Shown: piece by piece, positions 1 through 8,182 of the stretch
Position numbering within the stretch: position 1 is the stretch's first letter
Layout of the letters: the number at the start of each line of letters is the position of its first letter
Origin: JANXQG01 sp964615095
Lineage (GTDB): Bacteria; Planctomycetota; Planctomycetia; Pirellulales; Thermoguttaceae
Length of the DNA: 64,000 bases
Reading direction: 5' to 3'
Assembly: GCA_964615095.1 (NCBI GenBank)
Contig: CAZTPX010000023.1
Coordinates: forward strand, 1-64,000
Notes under the pieces: model-generated
Seen by the model: only the letters and a program-made list of their open reading frames with translations
The model's database searches: none
What the model was told of the DNA's origin: nothing
Program-made: the position numbers and the translations under genes

Positions 1-366
1 CCAGGCCTCGATCTTCTCGGCCTTGCGCTTGCTGAGGGTGATCATGCCGCGGGAATCATCGACCAGGCCGTGGATGTCCTCGACATCCTCGATCAGGACC
101 TTGATCATTTGCCCCGGCTTGGGCAGCTCTTCGCCTTCTTCCCATTCGTTGCGGAAGATAATGCCTTCGCTCTTATAGCCGACGTCGACCAGCACGACAT
201 CGCCCTCGGTGCGCAACACGCGCCCCTGGACGATCTGGTTGACGGCGACTTCCTGGGTTCCCCATTCTATGTCTTCCGGCTGAGATGCTTCCATCTCAGC
301 AAGCTCCTGCTGCCATTCCTCCTCAGAATTAAGATCTAGAGTTCGGATGAGGTTACGATTGACCAT
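1..366 (-). CDS. rpsA: 30S ribosomal protein S1, N-terminal part (runs off window)
   Basis: The minus strand from an ATG at 366 reads 122 codons without a stop to the window edge, so only the N-terminus is present. After an acidic leader rich in Glu, residues about 40-110 form an S1 (OB-fold) repeat with the segments VLVDVGYKSEGII and GMITLSKRKAEKIEAW, typical of the first repeats of ribosomal protein S1, the mRNA-binding protein of the small subunit. The next gene upstream on the same strand is plsC. The order plsC then rpsA, often with cmk, is common in bacteria and supports the call. A generic S1-domain protein is the alternative, since the C-terminal repeats are not visible. Confidence 0.85.
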   Translation of the reverse strand, partial: MVNRNLIRTLDLNSEEEWQQELAEMEASQPEDIEWGTQEVAVNQIVQGRVLRTEGDVVLVDVGYKSEGIIFRNEWEEGEELPKPGQMIKVLIEDVEDIHGLVDDSRGMITLSKRKAEKIEAW

Positions 367-568
367 GAATTCGATTCCGTATTGAAACACGCACAAAAAA
401 GAGACCGCTCGCCCACCCGGTTCCCAGCGTCAGGGAACCTACCGCAGGCAGTCGAGAATCGTGTATTATAGCGGCCTTGCGAAAACTTGACAACGGGAGT
501 CGCGCGGCAGTTGGAGTATCGGCTTTAGCCCGCCTGTCGATCCAATCAAACCACACCAAACGTGGGGT

Positions 569-1228
569 CTACGATTCCCTTTTCCGCGCAAAACTTGGAT
601 GTTTTCGCAGATTGGCGTGGCACTGGCGGACACGCCGCTCGACTTCAGCCATCAACTCTCGCTCGTCGCAGTTGGCCACTTCTTCCGGCGGAATCGCCTG
701 GCCGAAAGCCACATGAATCGTGCCTAGGCCGGGCAGTTTCTTCGTCCGCGGCCAGACGTCATAAGCGCCTTCGATGGCGACGGGCAGAATCCAGGCCTTC
801 GAGCGGGCGGCCAACACCGTAAATCCCGGGCGGAAAGGCGCCACTTCACCGTCGCGGGTCCGCGTCCCTTCGGGAAAAATCAGCACCATTTCGCCCCGTT
901 TCAGCCGGCGAAGCGACTCCTTGATGCCGTTGAGGCCCATGCCGTCGCGGTCGATAGGGATCGCGTCCAGCGATCGAATCAGCCAACCAAAGACCGCGAA
1001 GCGGAACAGCGTCTCCCGTGCCAGATAATTCATCCGCCGCCAACAGCCGGACCCGATCAGGGGAGGATCGAAATGGCTCTGGTGGTTGGAAACGACCAGT
1101 ACAGGCCCATTTTTGGGTATGTTGCCCCGACCGACATAACGAAGCCCGAAGGCCAGCGAACCCACCAGGCAGATCAGCCAGCGTAAGATTTGATACCAGA
1201 GGCGGTTCGGCAGGGAACGCTGGGACAT
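569..1228 (-). CDS. plsC: 1-acyl-sn-glycerol-3-phosphate acyltransferase
   Basis: A 219-residue membrane-associated acyltransferase that would add the second acyl chain to lysophosphatidic acid in phospholipid synthesis. A hydrophobic N-terminal segment (residues about 12-30) precedes the catalytic NHQSHFDPP motif (H-x4-D, residues about 48-56). The second family motif FPEGTRTRDG lies near residue 120, with a Pro-containing block (LPVAIEGAYDVWP) further on. The length fits the short PlsC class. No strong Shine-Dalgarno precedes the ATG, but the next in-frame ATG would remove part of the membrane segment. It lies 202 bp upstream of rpsA on the same strand. Confidence 0.9.
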   Translation of the reverse strand: MSQRSLPNRLWYQILRWLICLVGSLAFGLRYVGRGNIPKNGPVLVVSNHQSHFDPPLIGSGCWRRMNYLARETLFRFAVFGWLIRSLDAIPIDRDGMGLNGIKESLRRLKRGEMVLIFPEGTRTRDGEVAPFRPGFTVLAARSKAWILPVAIEGAYDVWPRTKKLPGLGTIHVAFGQAIPPEEVANCDERELMAEVERRVRQCHANLRKHPSFARKRES

Positions 1229-1354
1229 GGGGCGAGGTATGGGTGGTCAAGCTGCGGTTGCGAATCAGATAGCCATTGTAAATTACCAAATTCGAATTGC
1301 CAATTGGCGCCGTTCTAGTCACAAATCGGGTAATCGCGCAACCTAAATGGAGTT

Positions 1355-2233
1355 TCACCAGCTAACCGATTCCAGGTACCGCAGGCTCTGGGGGATTTGC
1401 TCCAGGACGGTCGGCGATTCGTCCTCGATGAGGTAGTACTTCACTCCCGCTTCCTGGGACGCGCGGAGCAGTGTAGGCCAATCGACCTGACCGCTGCCGA
1501 TAGGCACTTGGTCGGTCAGCGCCGCTTTGACCAAGTGGTTGTGCGGCACGCCCTTCTTCAAATCCTTGACGTGCATCAGGAGCCAGCGGTTGGGATACTT
1601 CTTGATCAGCTCCGCCGGATTCTGGCCGGGAAGCACGACCCAGGCGACGTCCATCTCGAACATCAGAGTCTTGGGACTGGTTTCGGTGACCAAGAGATCA
1701 AAGACCGTGCCCTGGCCGAGAGGCCGGAACTCGTAGCCGTGGGTGTGGTAATAGAGCTGAATGCCGTGTTTGGCCAGGGCCGCACCCGCCCGATTGAACA
1801 CCACCGCGGCCGCGCGGCATTGCTTCTCGTCGAAAGGATCCTTGTGGGGAATCCATGCGCAGCCGATGCGCGCTATGTTCATGACCTTTGCGGCGGCGGC
1901 AACGCCTTCGACATCGTCGCGAATCTGCTCGTAACTGAAATGCACCCCGACGGGTACCAGTCCGCGGCGGTCGAGTTCGGCCTTGAAGGCCGCCGGTTTC
2001 AGGCCGCCGAAGTCGGCGCCGCACTCGACATAGCGGAAGCCGAAACTGCGGGTCTTGTCGAGCGCGGCCGCCAAGCCTTGTGTTTTTTGCAGATCCCGGA
2101 GGCTATAAGGCGACACCAGGCCGACCGGGCCGTGGAACGACTTACTCGTACCGACATCGCCGGCTGCCAACCCACTCGTCGCGATGTTTATAGGGAAAAG
2201 GGTCAGTGCGATCAGGCCTAAGGGCTTTAACAT
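1355..2233 (-). CDS. Secreted sugar phosphate isomerase/epimerase (xylose-isomerase-like TIM barrel)
   Basis: A 292-residue protein with an N-terminal signal peptide (residues 1-24, ending near GLAAGD) and an AP-endonuclease-2/xylose-isomerase-like TIM barrel. Metal-ligand type motifs are YYHTHGYEF, FEMDVAWVV, LLMHVKDLKKG and the final YYLIEDES with an acidic pair. This family isomerises or epimerises sugars, but the substrate cannot be read from sequence. Secreted members are common in planctomycetes beside MocA oxidoreductases and glycoside hydrolases. The ATG is preceded by AAGGAG at good spacing. It stands alone between plsC and a divergent protease gene. Confidence 0.8.
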   Translation of the reverse strand: MLKPLGLIALTLFPINIATSGLAAGDVGTSKSFHGPVGLVSPYSLRDLQKTQGLAAALDKTRSFGFRYVECGADFGGLKPAAFKAELDRRGLVPVGVHFSYEQIRDDVEGVAAAAKVMNIARIGCAWIPHKDPFDEKQCRAAAVVFNRAGAALAKHGIQLYYHTHGYEFRPLGQGTVFDLLVTETSPKTLMFEMDVAWVVLPGQNPAELIKKYPNRWLLMHVKDLKKGVPHNHLVKAALTDQVPIGSGQVDWPTLLRASQEAGVKYYLIEDESPTVLEQIPQSLRYLESVSW

Positions 2234-2323
2234 GGTCGTGATCTCCTTGGCAAAACGGGGCGGAATAGTAGGGGGCGGTCTTCAAGCCACTTGGTACATG
2301 ATAATGGAAAGAAGGCCGGTAAG

Positions 2324-2360
2324 CTATACTGCGGACGGTTGAGATTGGTACAATTCATAC
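2324..2360. repeat. Solitary half of a dispersed ~37-bp repeat
   Basis: The segment beginning CTATACTGCGGACGGTTGAG lies in the 293-bp spacer between two divergent genes. Near-copies occur as the left arm of the large palindrome at 28261 and, inverted, at 27175-27202. No promoter could be placed confidently in the rest of the spacer. Confidence 0.6.
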
Positions 2361-2526
2361 CGAGTTCGCTTTCCGCCGGTCGTGCCAACAGAATTAAGCG
2401 TCGCAGGACTTGACAATCGCGGTTAATGAAGAAAAATTGCCTTGGCAATCGAAGTTCTGCTGCTGACGGAGGAGCTTGTGATTCGGAAGGGCAATCAATG
2501 TCTTTTTAATACAAAAGGGCCCGATC

Positions 2527-5076
2527 ATGGGGCAAGTTCTTCGTTTTCTTAAATGGGCCGCCCGATCTGAGCTTCGCACCGGCAAACCGCGACGGAAGAC
2601 GTTCGGAGTCTCTCCGTATCACCGCCGACTGGTTTTCGAAGAACTCGAACGGAAGGCGTTGTTGTCGGTCAGTCTGCAACCGCCCGCTGGATCGCAACTT
2701 ACTTCGCTTGCGCCCATGAGCAGTTCCGACGCCTCGCTGCCTTCGACCCTTTATGGTTCCTCGACCCCTGCGGGGCTAACGCCGAATCAAATCCGCGGGG
2801 CCTACGGTCTGGGCAGCTACACGTCCGACGTCCTATCCAATGGTGTCTCGTTTGCCGGGATCCAAGGTGATGGTCGCGGCCAGACCATCGCCATTGTCGA
2901 CGCCTATGACGATCCCACGGCTCTGAGCGATGTGAATGCCTTCTCGACTTACTATGGTCTGCCGACTTTCAACGGTAGCGGCGATCCCACTTTCGAGAAA
3001 CTCAACCAGAGCGGCGGCACATCGCTGCCTGGTACGGACCCCGCCGGTCCAAGCACCGACGACTGGGAGATTGAGGAGGCGATGGATATCGAGTGGGCCC
3101 ACGCTATAGCGCCGATGGCCAACATCATCCTCTTCGAGGCAACCAACGACGGCGATAACGGCGCCAATCTATACATAGCAGCGCAGACCGCCGCGAACAC
3201 GTCCGGCGTGGTAACGGTTTCAATGAGTTGGGCCTTCAATGAATCGTCTTACACCGCGAGTCAAGTGTCAACCTACGACTCGACCGTTTTTACCACGCCG
3301 TCCGGTCACATCGGCGGTTCGGCCACGCTCGGCGGCGCCGGCCTGCCCGGCGGCGTAACGTTTCTGGCCGCGGCCGGCGACAATGGCCCTTACGCCGGCG
3401 ATGGCACCACTACCATTGCGCCGCAATACCCGGCAACGTCGCCCAACGTGATCGCAGTTGGCGGGACGTCTCTTACCGTCGACGGAAGCAATCCAAATTA
3501 CACCTATGGGGGCGAGACGGCCTGGGGCGATGGCGTCAGAACTGCGAGAGATGGCGGCGGCGGTGGTGGCATCAGTACCTACGAGAGCCAGCCTTCCTAT
3601 CAGAGCGGCGTGGTCAGCACCTTCAGCACCACGCAACGCACCTATCCCGACGTATCGGCCGAGGCCGACCCGAACACGGGTGTTCCCATCTACGATTCCT
3701 ATGACGACGGCACTTCAACTCCATGGAATAACTATAACGGCGGCACCAGCCTCTCCTGTCCGATATGGGCGGGCATTATTACCGTCGCCGACGAAGGCCG
3801 GGCGATCGCCGGACTGGGATCGTTGGACGGTCGCAGCCAGACTTTACCGGAACTCTACAAGCTGCCGGCCGCCGATTTCCATGACATCACCAGCGGCAGT
3901 ACGGGTTCTTCCCCCACGTATAATGCCGGTCCCGGCTACGACCTGGCTAGCGGACTGGGCAGCCCCGTGGGCAATATGCTCATCCCGGCCCTGGTAGACT
4001 ACCAGCCCACCGTCACGGGCATCAGTCCGTCGATCGGTCCCCTTTCGGGCGGCACCGTGCTGACCATCACGGGCGCGGGCTTCAGCGGCGCGACGGACGT
4101 GGATTTCGGCACGACGGTGGTTGCGATAACCAGTTCGCAGATCAACGCAACGGGAACGCAGATCACGGTCACCAGCCCCGCAGGCACCGGTACCGTAAAC
4201 GTCACGGTCATCGGCCCCGGCGGCGCCTCGGCGACCTCGTCCGCCGACCAGTTCACGTACAATCCTTGGACTTTTTTGGGGACGGGAGTCTTCACTAGCA
4301 GCAGCAAGACCGATCTGGTATGGGAAAACACGAGCACGGGCCAGATCCTCGCCTGGGTCACCGGTGGAGGCTCGCTGAATCTCGGTACGGTCCCGTCGGG
4401 CTGGACGTTGGCCGGCATCGGAGACGTTAACGGTGACGGGAAGGCGGACTTGGTCTGGCAGAACACGTCTTCGGGCGAGATCCTCGCCTGGATCACCGGC
4501 GGAGGCGGTATGTATCTCGGCACGGTCCCGTCGGGCTGGACGTTGGCCGGCGTCGGAGACTTCAACGGTGACGGGAAAGCGGACTTGGTCTGGCAAAATA
4601 CGTCTTCGGGCGAGATCCTCGCCTGGATCACCGGCGGAGGCGGTATGTATCTCGGCACGGTCCCGTCGGGCTGGACGTTGGCCGGCGTTGGAGACTTCAA
4701 CGGCGATGGCAAGGCGGACTTGCTGTGGCAGAATACGACCTCGGGCGAGATGCTCGTTTGGCTTACTGGCGGAAACGGGCTGAACCTCGGTACGGTCCCG
4801 TCGGGCTGGACGTTGGCCGGCATCGGAGACTTCAACGGCGACGGCAAGGCGGACTTGCTGTGGCAAAATGCGACCTCGGGTGTCGTCCTGGCCTGGATCA
4901 CCGGCGGAAGCGGGATGTATCTTGGAACCGCCCCGCTGAACACAGGCTGGACGTTGACCGGCGTAGGAGACTTCACCGACGACGGGATGGCGGACGTGCT
5001 GTGGCAGAACCAAGACACGGGTGTCGTCCTGGCCTGGATCACCGGCGGAAGCGGGCTGCTGCTCGGCACGCTCTAG
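2527..5076 (+). CDS. Secreted S53 (sedolisin)-like protease with TIG domain and FG-GAP/VCBS repeats
   Basis: An 849-residue exported protein. Residues about 32-50 carry the planctomycete N-terminal motif RRLVFEELERKALLS. The peptidase domain (about 85-490) shows TIAIVDAYDDP, the Glu/Asp pair in EIEEAMDIEWAHAIAP and the Ser motif GGTSLSCPIW, matching the sedolisin Glu-Asp-Ser arrangement. A TIG/IPT domain follows (ISPSIGPLSGGTVLTITG, about 498-575). Six 45-residue repeats with calcium-type GDFNGDGKADL loops complete the protein. It probably degrades extracellular protein, with the repeats as an adhesion or propeller module. The propeptide usual in sedolisins is not evident. The start ATG has only a weak GGG upstream. 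Confidence 0.82.
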   Translation: MGQVLRFLKWAARSELRTGKPRRKTFGVSPYHRRLVFEELERKALLSVSLQPPAGSQLTSLAPMSSSDASLPSTLYGSSTPAGLTPNQIRGAYGLGSYTSDVLSNGVSFAGIQGDGRGQTIAIVDAYDDPTALSDVNAFSTYYGLPTFNGSGDPTFEKLNQSGGTSLPGTDPAGPSTDDWEIEEAMDIEWAHAIAPMANIILFEATNDGDNGANLYIAAQTAANTSGVVTVSMSWAFNESSYTASQVSTYDSTVFTTPSGHIGGSATLGGAGLPGGVTFLAAAGDNGPYAGDGTTTIAPQYPATSPNVIAVGGTSLTVDGSNPNYTYGGETAWGDGVRTARDGGGGGGISTYESQPSYQSGVVSTFSTTQRTYPDVSAEADPNTGVPIYDSYDDGTSTPWNNYNGGTSLSCPIWAGIITVADEGRAIAGLGSLDGRSQTLPELYKLPAADFHDITSGSTGSSPTYNAGPGYDLASGLGSPVGNMLIPALVDYQPTVTGISPSIGPLSGGTVLTITGAGFSGATDVDFGTTVVAITSSQINATGTQITVTSPAGTGTVNVTVIGPGGASATSSADQFTYNPWTFLGTGVFTSSSKTDLVWENTSTGQILAWVTGGGSLNLGTVPSGWTLAGIGDVNGDGKADLVWQNTSSGEILAWITGGGGMYLGTVPSGWTLAGVGDFNGDGKADLVWQNTSSGEILAWITGGGGMYLGTVPSGWTLAGVGDFNGDGKADLLWQNTTSGEMLVWLTGGNGLNLGTVPSGWTLAGIGDFNGDGKADLLWQNATSGVVLAWITGGSGMYLGTAPLNTGWTLTGVGDFTDDGMADVLWQNQDTGVVLAWITGGSGLLLGTL
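4270..5073 (+). repeat. Tandem 135-bp coding repeats (FG-GAP/VCBS)
   Basis: Six in-frame repeats of about 45 codons encode GDxNGDGKADLxWQNxxSGE-type units. Units near 4430-4690 are almost identical at DNA level, pointing to recent tandem duplication. Confidence 0.85.
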
Positions 5077-5134
5077 ACCGATCCGATCACTCAAGGGCGG
5101 GTGGAAATGATCCATCAGAGTCTTTATTCTTAAC

Positions 5135-5216
5135 CTTGTAGGGAACGCCCTCCGTGGCATTCCGCGAATGCGGAACGCCATCGACCCGCTGCGCGGGTGC
5201 CCGGCGTTCCCTACAG
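5135..5216. repeat. Palindromic repeat, CTGTAGGGAACG family, copy 1
   Basis: Arms TTGTAGGGAACGCC and GGCGTTCCCTACAG enclose a second hairpin. Related copies lie at 34948-35014 and 53458-53525. It sits 58 bp after the protease stop codon and could act as a terminator, but the same sequence also occurs inside a gene, so it is first of all a mobile-type repeat. Confidence 0.8.
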
Positions 5217-5370
5217 GGTTTTGTTCAAAGGACAAATCCCCATCTGTCTGAGTCACTACACTAGGCGCCCTCGGACCTTGATCGCAATATGACAATGGCA
5301 TCGGTCAGTAAAAAATGCTTCCGGCGGCATTTCTCCCGCCCTGGCCGCTGCGATCAACCCGGCCTATCGG

Positions 5371-5998
5371 GTCAGGCAGTGGTGTGATTTGGTCACAAAA
5401 AGGAGCCGTTTGGCGTTTCAGCGTCGATTTTCTACTTCCACGGGAGTATTCGGCTTCCCCTAAAGGTCGTTGCCGCACGGCGGAAACTGGGAGAAAAAAA
5501 CGCTTGACACTCTAACGATAGTCTTGCTACGGCCGAAATAGCTAGACAATACCTAGCCACTTCGGCCCATTTCCTAGCCACTTTTGTAGCCAACCTAGCC
5601 ACTTCCTAGCCACTTTTTGCGCAATATGTACATGTGTACTGTATATAGGGGTCGGGCACACGCCATTTTCCTTTAGCTATTTAAGTGCAGTGTCATAAAA
5701 ATAATTAATTGCTGCCAAGGCTCGCGGGGGCGTTCGCGACCGTTGTCTGGGCGTACGGTGGGTCGAGGCACGAGAGCCACGGGCCACAGTTTTCGCGCAG
5801 CCGCCGGCGCGGACGCCGACTTGGGCAGGTCGGCGCCGCGCGTAATGGATGGCCCCCGGTTCGCTACGCCGGGGGCTGGTTAAATTGCCAAAGAACAAAT
5901 ACACGGGCCGAGTATTCAGGCGTGGCCTGAATCTTCTTCAGCGCGCTTTATACCCACATAATACGCGGCGCATCTCGCCTTCATTTGCGCCCGGCGCG
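5371..5998 (-). repeat. Large dispersed element, copy A (inverted relative to copy B at 44066-44830)
   Basis: Read on the minus strand this segment aligns with 44066-44830 over nearly its whole length. The shared parts are: a gene tail ending AQMxARxxAYY, a short AT-rich stretch, two stem-loops (5853-5875 and 5815-5834), an AATTAATTATTTT stretch, a block with ATGGCGTGTGCCCGACCCC, an array of CCTAGCCAC boxes, and a distal block ending near CACACCACTGCCTGAC. Copy A lacks the ~120-bp insertion present in B. No credible intact gene lies inside. It may be a non-autonomous mobile element or a structured-RNA-bearing repeat. Confidence 0.8.
5552..5613. promoter_or_regulatory. Helically phased CCTAGCCAC box array (copy A)
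   Basis: Exact CCTAGCCAC boxes start at 5552, 5573, 5594 and 5605, with intervals of 21, 21 and 11 bp. A degenerate box lies near 5541. The spacing is one or two DNA turns, as expected for binding sites of one protein on one face of the helix. The same array is conserved in copy B. Confidence 0.6.
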
Positions 5999-6089
5999 GA
6001 TTTTTCGCCCGCTGCCACAAATCTTAGATTCCAAATCTCAAATCCCTGATTCGTATCATTCGTGGTCTCCTCTGCCTTACGCAAAAGAT

Positions 6090-7024
6090 CGTTACAGAAA
6101 AATGGGGGGACAGAAAAATACGGAGAGAGAAAGACCGACTATGAACAGTCAAGTTGGGTCGACGATTTGCGGCTGAACGTCCACATGACCGGGCGGGAAA
6201 TCGATGTCAAGGGACGCCACCGGCTCGAATCCAAGCGATTGGTCGCCGAATGCAAAGCCCACGCGGACAAGATGGGAGGCGCCGAACTGAACCACGAATC
6301 TCGGACGAGGGCGCTCGGACGACGTTCGCCGCGCACCTGCGCACCTTCCTGGCCGTGTTTCCCCGCGTGGCGATCGTCGTGACGTCGCGCGGCTGTACGA
6401 GAGCTGGCAGGTGGGTAACATTTCAGCGGAACCCAGCAACGACGCCACCGAGCTTGTCTCGGTCGGTGAAGGAGGTTGAACGGCTAAACGAGCCCTATGG
6501 CCAACCCTCGTCCGCCGCCTCGCAGCCTGGGCCGCCCAAGGCGGCCCAAGCTGCGAGGCGGCGGACGACAAGTGGTGGCGCGGCATTTTCTTAGCCATCC
6601 AGCCTTATTCACCGACCGAGACAAGCTCGGTGGGGACTGGGAGAAGCACTTCATTCCGCTGAAATGTTACGCACGTCGAAGTCGTGGGCGACAACGCCAA
6701 GGTCCGTTCGGAAGCCGGGCAATTGGCGGCGACCATCTGGGCCAACGAGCGGATCCGGGCGCTCGCCGAGAATCCGCTGATGCTGACCACCCTGCTGGTC
6801 GTCCGGCGGTGCATCGGCGAACTGCCGAACCGCCGGGTCGAACTGTACCGAGAGGCCGTGCGCGTGCTGATTCGCACCTGGAACACGGAGGGCTTCGAGC
6901 CCATGGACCTGGAGGAAACGGCGGCGCAGCTCGCTGGGTCGATGCCAACCAGGACCGGCGCAACCGGGTCGTCAATGCGTCCGAGGTTATTCTCCTGGAA
7001 GAGGGCGGCCCGACGTTTGCCTAG
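6090..7024 (+). pseudogene. Broken REase-NACHT (STAND) NTPase gene
   Basis: Three frames hold pieces of one protein. Around 6150-6290 is a restriction-endonuclease-like segment (REIDVKGRHRL...VAECKAHADKMGGAELN, with the E-x-K core in VAECK). Around 6310-6400 is a post-Walker-B NACHT segment (RTTFAAHLRTFLAVFPR, VVTSR), then VARLYESWQV in another frame. Around 6672-6930 is the following helical part (HVEVVGDNAKVRSEAG, RALAENPLMLTTLL, ELYREAVRVLIRTWNTEG). The Walker A region is missing, frames shift twice and a palindromic element (6415-6670) interrupts it. Intact relatives are conflict/defence-type NTPases with N-terminal nuclease domains. The last ~90 bp (RWVDANQDRRNRVVNASEV) could not be assigned. 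Confidence 0.72.
6415..6670. mobile_element. 256-bp long-palindrome (MITE-like) insertion
   Basis: Terminal arms GTAACATTTCAGCGGAA (6415-6431) and TTCCGCTGAAATGTTAC (6654-6670) are exact inverted repeats. Internal arms also pair: 6445-6470 with 6608-6633, and CGTCCGCCGCCTCGCAGC (6509-6526) with its complement at 6550-6567. The element encodes nothing credible and splits the NACHT pseudogene. No clear target-site duplication was seen. Confidence 0.75.
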
Positions 7025-7072
7025 GACGGGCGAATCAATAACTGTCGCGACTGCGTGGCATGTTCCTGCGTT

Positions 7073-7169
7073 GGGTGGCATGCTTCCACCGGGCACCATG
7101 GTTGGCGGGCAAGCATGTCCTATCCGGCAACAACATGCTTACCCGCTGGCGCGTGAAAGCATGCCACCC
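7073..7169. repeat. Nested inverted repeat with GGGTGGCATGCTT arms
   Basis: Outer arms GGGTGGCATGCTT (7073-7085) and AAGCATGCCACCC (7157-7169) flank an inner pair at about 7102-7117 and 7134-7149 that again ends in GCATG. It lies just after the NACHT remnant in non-coding DNA. It looks like a small palindromic transposable repeat. From 7170 to 7309 nothing is recognisable. Confidence 0.7.
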
Positions 7170-7309
7170 TAATCCCGACACTTATTGATTCGCAGGGCCC
7201 TAGGCGTGAGAACCAGGTTGCTTACACAAGGCCAGTATCAAAGACTCCCGACTCGCACTCTGCCGAGGACTCCGAGTGCAGGGGATCGAAGACGGCTTTG
7301 CCGTTAGCC

Positions 7310-7383
7310 CCCACGAGTAGAGTTCGAACAGCCGTTGCTGTCCGGCCTCGTCGGGCAGGGGCAATTCCACTAGGGCCGGGGGC
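7310..7383 (-). pseudogene. AAA+ ATPase fragment
   Basis: The minus strand encodes PALVELPLPDEAGQQRLFEL followed by YSWGLT. This is the sensor-2/lid entry of an AAA+ ATPase, as in FtsH/CDC48-type proteins that read VELPLPDEAGRRRL. Only about 26 codons survive and no flanking gene continues them. The larger remnant at 18532-18870 carries the same segment, so both probably derive from related genes. Confidence 0.55.
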
Positions 7384-7426
7384 TCGCTTACGCTGTGTAC
7401 TTATCTGGCATGAATACAGATCACTT

Positions 7427-7473
7427 GTAGGATGGACTTTAGTCCGTCAGTGACGGGCTAAAGCCCATCCTAC
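7427..7473. repeat. 47-bp hairpin repeat
   Basis: GTAGGATGGACTTTAGTCCG pairs with the complementary arm ending GGGCTAAAGCCCATCCTAC. This is a compact stem-loop of REP type. It lies 30 bp beyond the stop of the truncated HEPN-like ORF and could end its transcript. Confidence 0.7.
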
Positions 7474-7503
7474 GTCAGGCATTTCCTTACCGGGGTAATA
7501 ATA

Positions 7504-7599
7504 TTAGCTTTCAGAAATGCTCAAGAGATCGGCGATCTCTTCGGGGCTGGTCTCATGTTCGACCAGCCACGCACTTTTCAGCCAGTCGGTCAAGCTCAC
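7504..7599 (-). pseudogene. Truncated HEPN-like partner of the nucleotidyltransferase
   Basis: A GTG-initiated frame overlaps the end of the nucleotidyltransferase gene by 47 nt. It encodes 31 residues, VSLTDWLKSAWLVEHETSPE then EIADLLSISES, and stops. The start of HEPN-domain proteins paired with minimal nucleotidyltransferases typically looks like this (W-L-x-x-H-x-T-S-x-x-E-I-x-D-L-L). Such partners normally run about 130 residues, so this is either a decayed remnant or a micro-peptide. The pairing and the overlap match MNT-HEPN toxin-antitoxin layout, but the HEPN RxxxxH catalytic motif is absent. Confidence 0.5.
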
Positions 7600-7930
7600 G
7601 GTCGTCCCCAATCAAGAAGATCTTTTCTCGCTTCAAGATGCTCTTCACAAAGTGGTGGCCAGCGTGGATCTTATCCGAAAACTCGTGGGGCGGGTAGACG
7701 GTCGGATTTACCTCGCGGCGGAGTTGGGTCTGCGCCTCGGCGAGCGTCGCCACAATTTCACCGAAGGCCGCGTCACCGATCACCAGCAGATCGACATCGC
7801 TCTCGGCGCGCTGCTGGCCGCGGGCGACCGACCCGTATATCAGGGCAACGGAAATCCTATCGACCAGGGGGGCCAACGCAGCCCGCAGAATATCGGGGGC
7901 GCCGGCCGTCTTGGCGAGAATACTCTTCAT
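7553..7930 (-). CDS. Minimal nucleotidyltransferase (MNT/MntA-like)
   Basis: From the ATG at 7930 the frame gives 125 residues with the nucleotidyltransferase signature YGSVARGQQRAESDVDLLVI (G-S-x9-11-D-x-D). The tail HHFVKSILKREKIFLIGDD is usual for these proteins. Family members transfer AMP or another nucleotide and often neutralise an adjacent HEPN RNase. Here the HEPN partner is cut to about 31 codons, so the pair is probably not a working toxin-antitoxin module. The open frame continues upstream to a GTG at 8086 and beyond into RND-pump sequence, so the translated start is uncertain. Confidence 0.75.
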   Translation of the reverse strand: MKSILAKTAGAPDILRAALAPLVDRISVALIYGSVARGQQRAESDVDLLVIGDAAFGEIVATLAEAQTQLRREVNPTVYPPHEFSDKIHAGHHFVKSILKREKIFLIGDDRELDRLAEKCVAGRT

Positions 7931-7975
7931 TTCTTCGAAGACAGGACAGAAGTCGGGTGATAGGTCCGCCGGCAG

Positions 7976-8182
7976 GCGGACGATGGCCATGCCCGTGACG
8001 GCGGCCAGGAGAGACATGGGTACGACCAGGATGACCCCCAGCGGCAGCCGCCAGCTCTCGTACTTGCCCGTCAGCACGAAGTACACCAGGACCGTGCTCA
8101 GGCCGAAGATGAGGAAGGCGACGTTGCCGGCCTGGACCTGAAGGTAGGTCGTCTTATAGAGTATGGTCGTGTATTCACGGCA
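7976..8182 (-). pseudogene. RND multidrug-efflux pump fragment fused in frame to the nucleotidyltransferase
   Basis: Directly after the stop of the 1205-residue glycosidase gene (same strand and frame) the codons read TTYLQVQAGNVAFLIFGLS and then VYFVLTGKYESWRLPLGVIL, VVPMSLLAAVTGMA. This is the conserved C-terminal transmembrane stretch of AcrB/HAE1 pumps (YESW, P-L-x-V-I-L-V-V-P). About 69 codons remain of a ~1000-codon gene. The frame stays open into the nucleotidyltransferase, producing a chimeric ORF. Confidence 0.72.

Noticed and set aside
4270..5073. Regularly spaced repeats that could suggest a CRISPR array.
   Set aside because: The 135-bp units are in frame and encode FG-GAP repeats; there are no short repeats with unique spacers and no cas genes.
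5709..5930. A reading frame (WPPVRYAGGWLNCQRTNTRA) shared by both copies of the large dispersed element.
   Set aside because: Similarity follows from DNA repeat identity; it crosses two strong stem-loops and lacks a ribosome-binding site.
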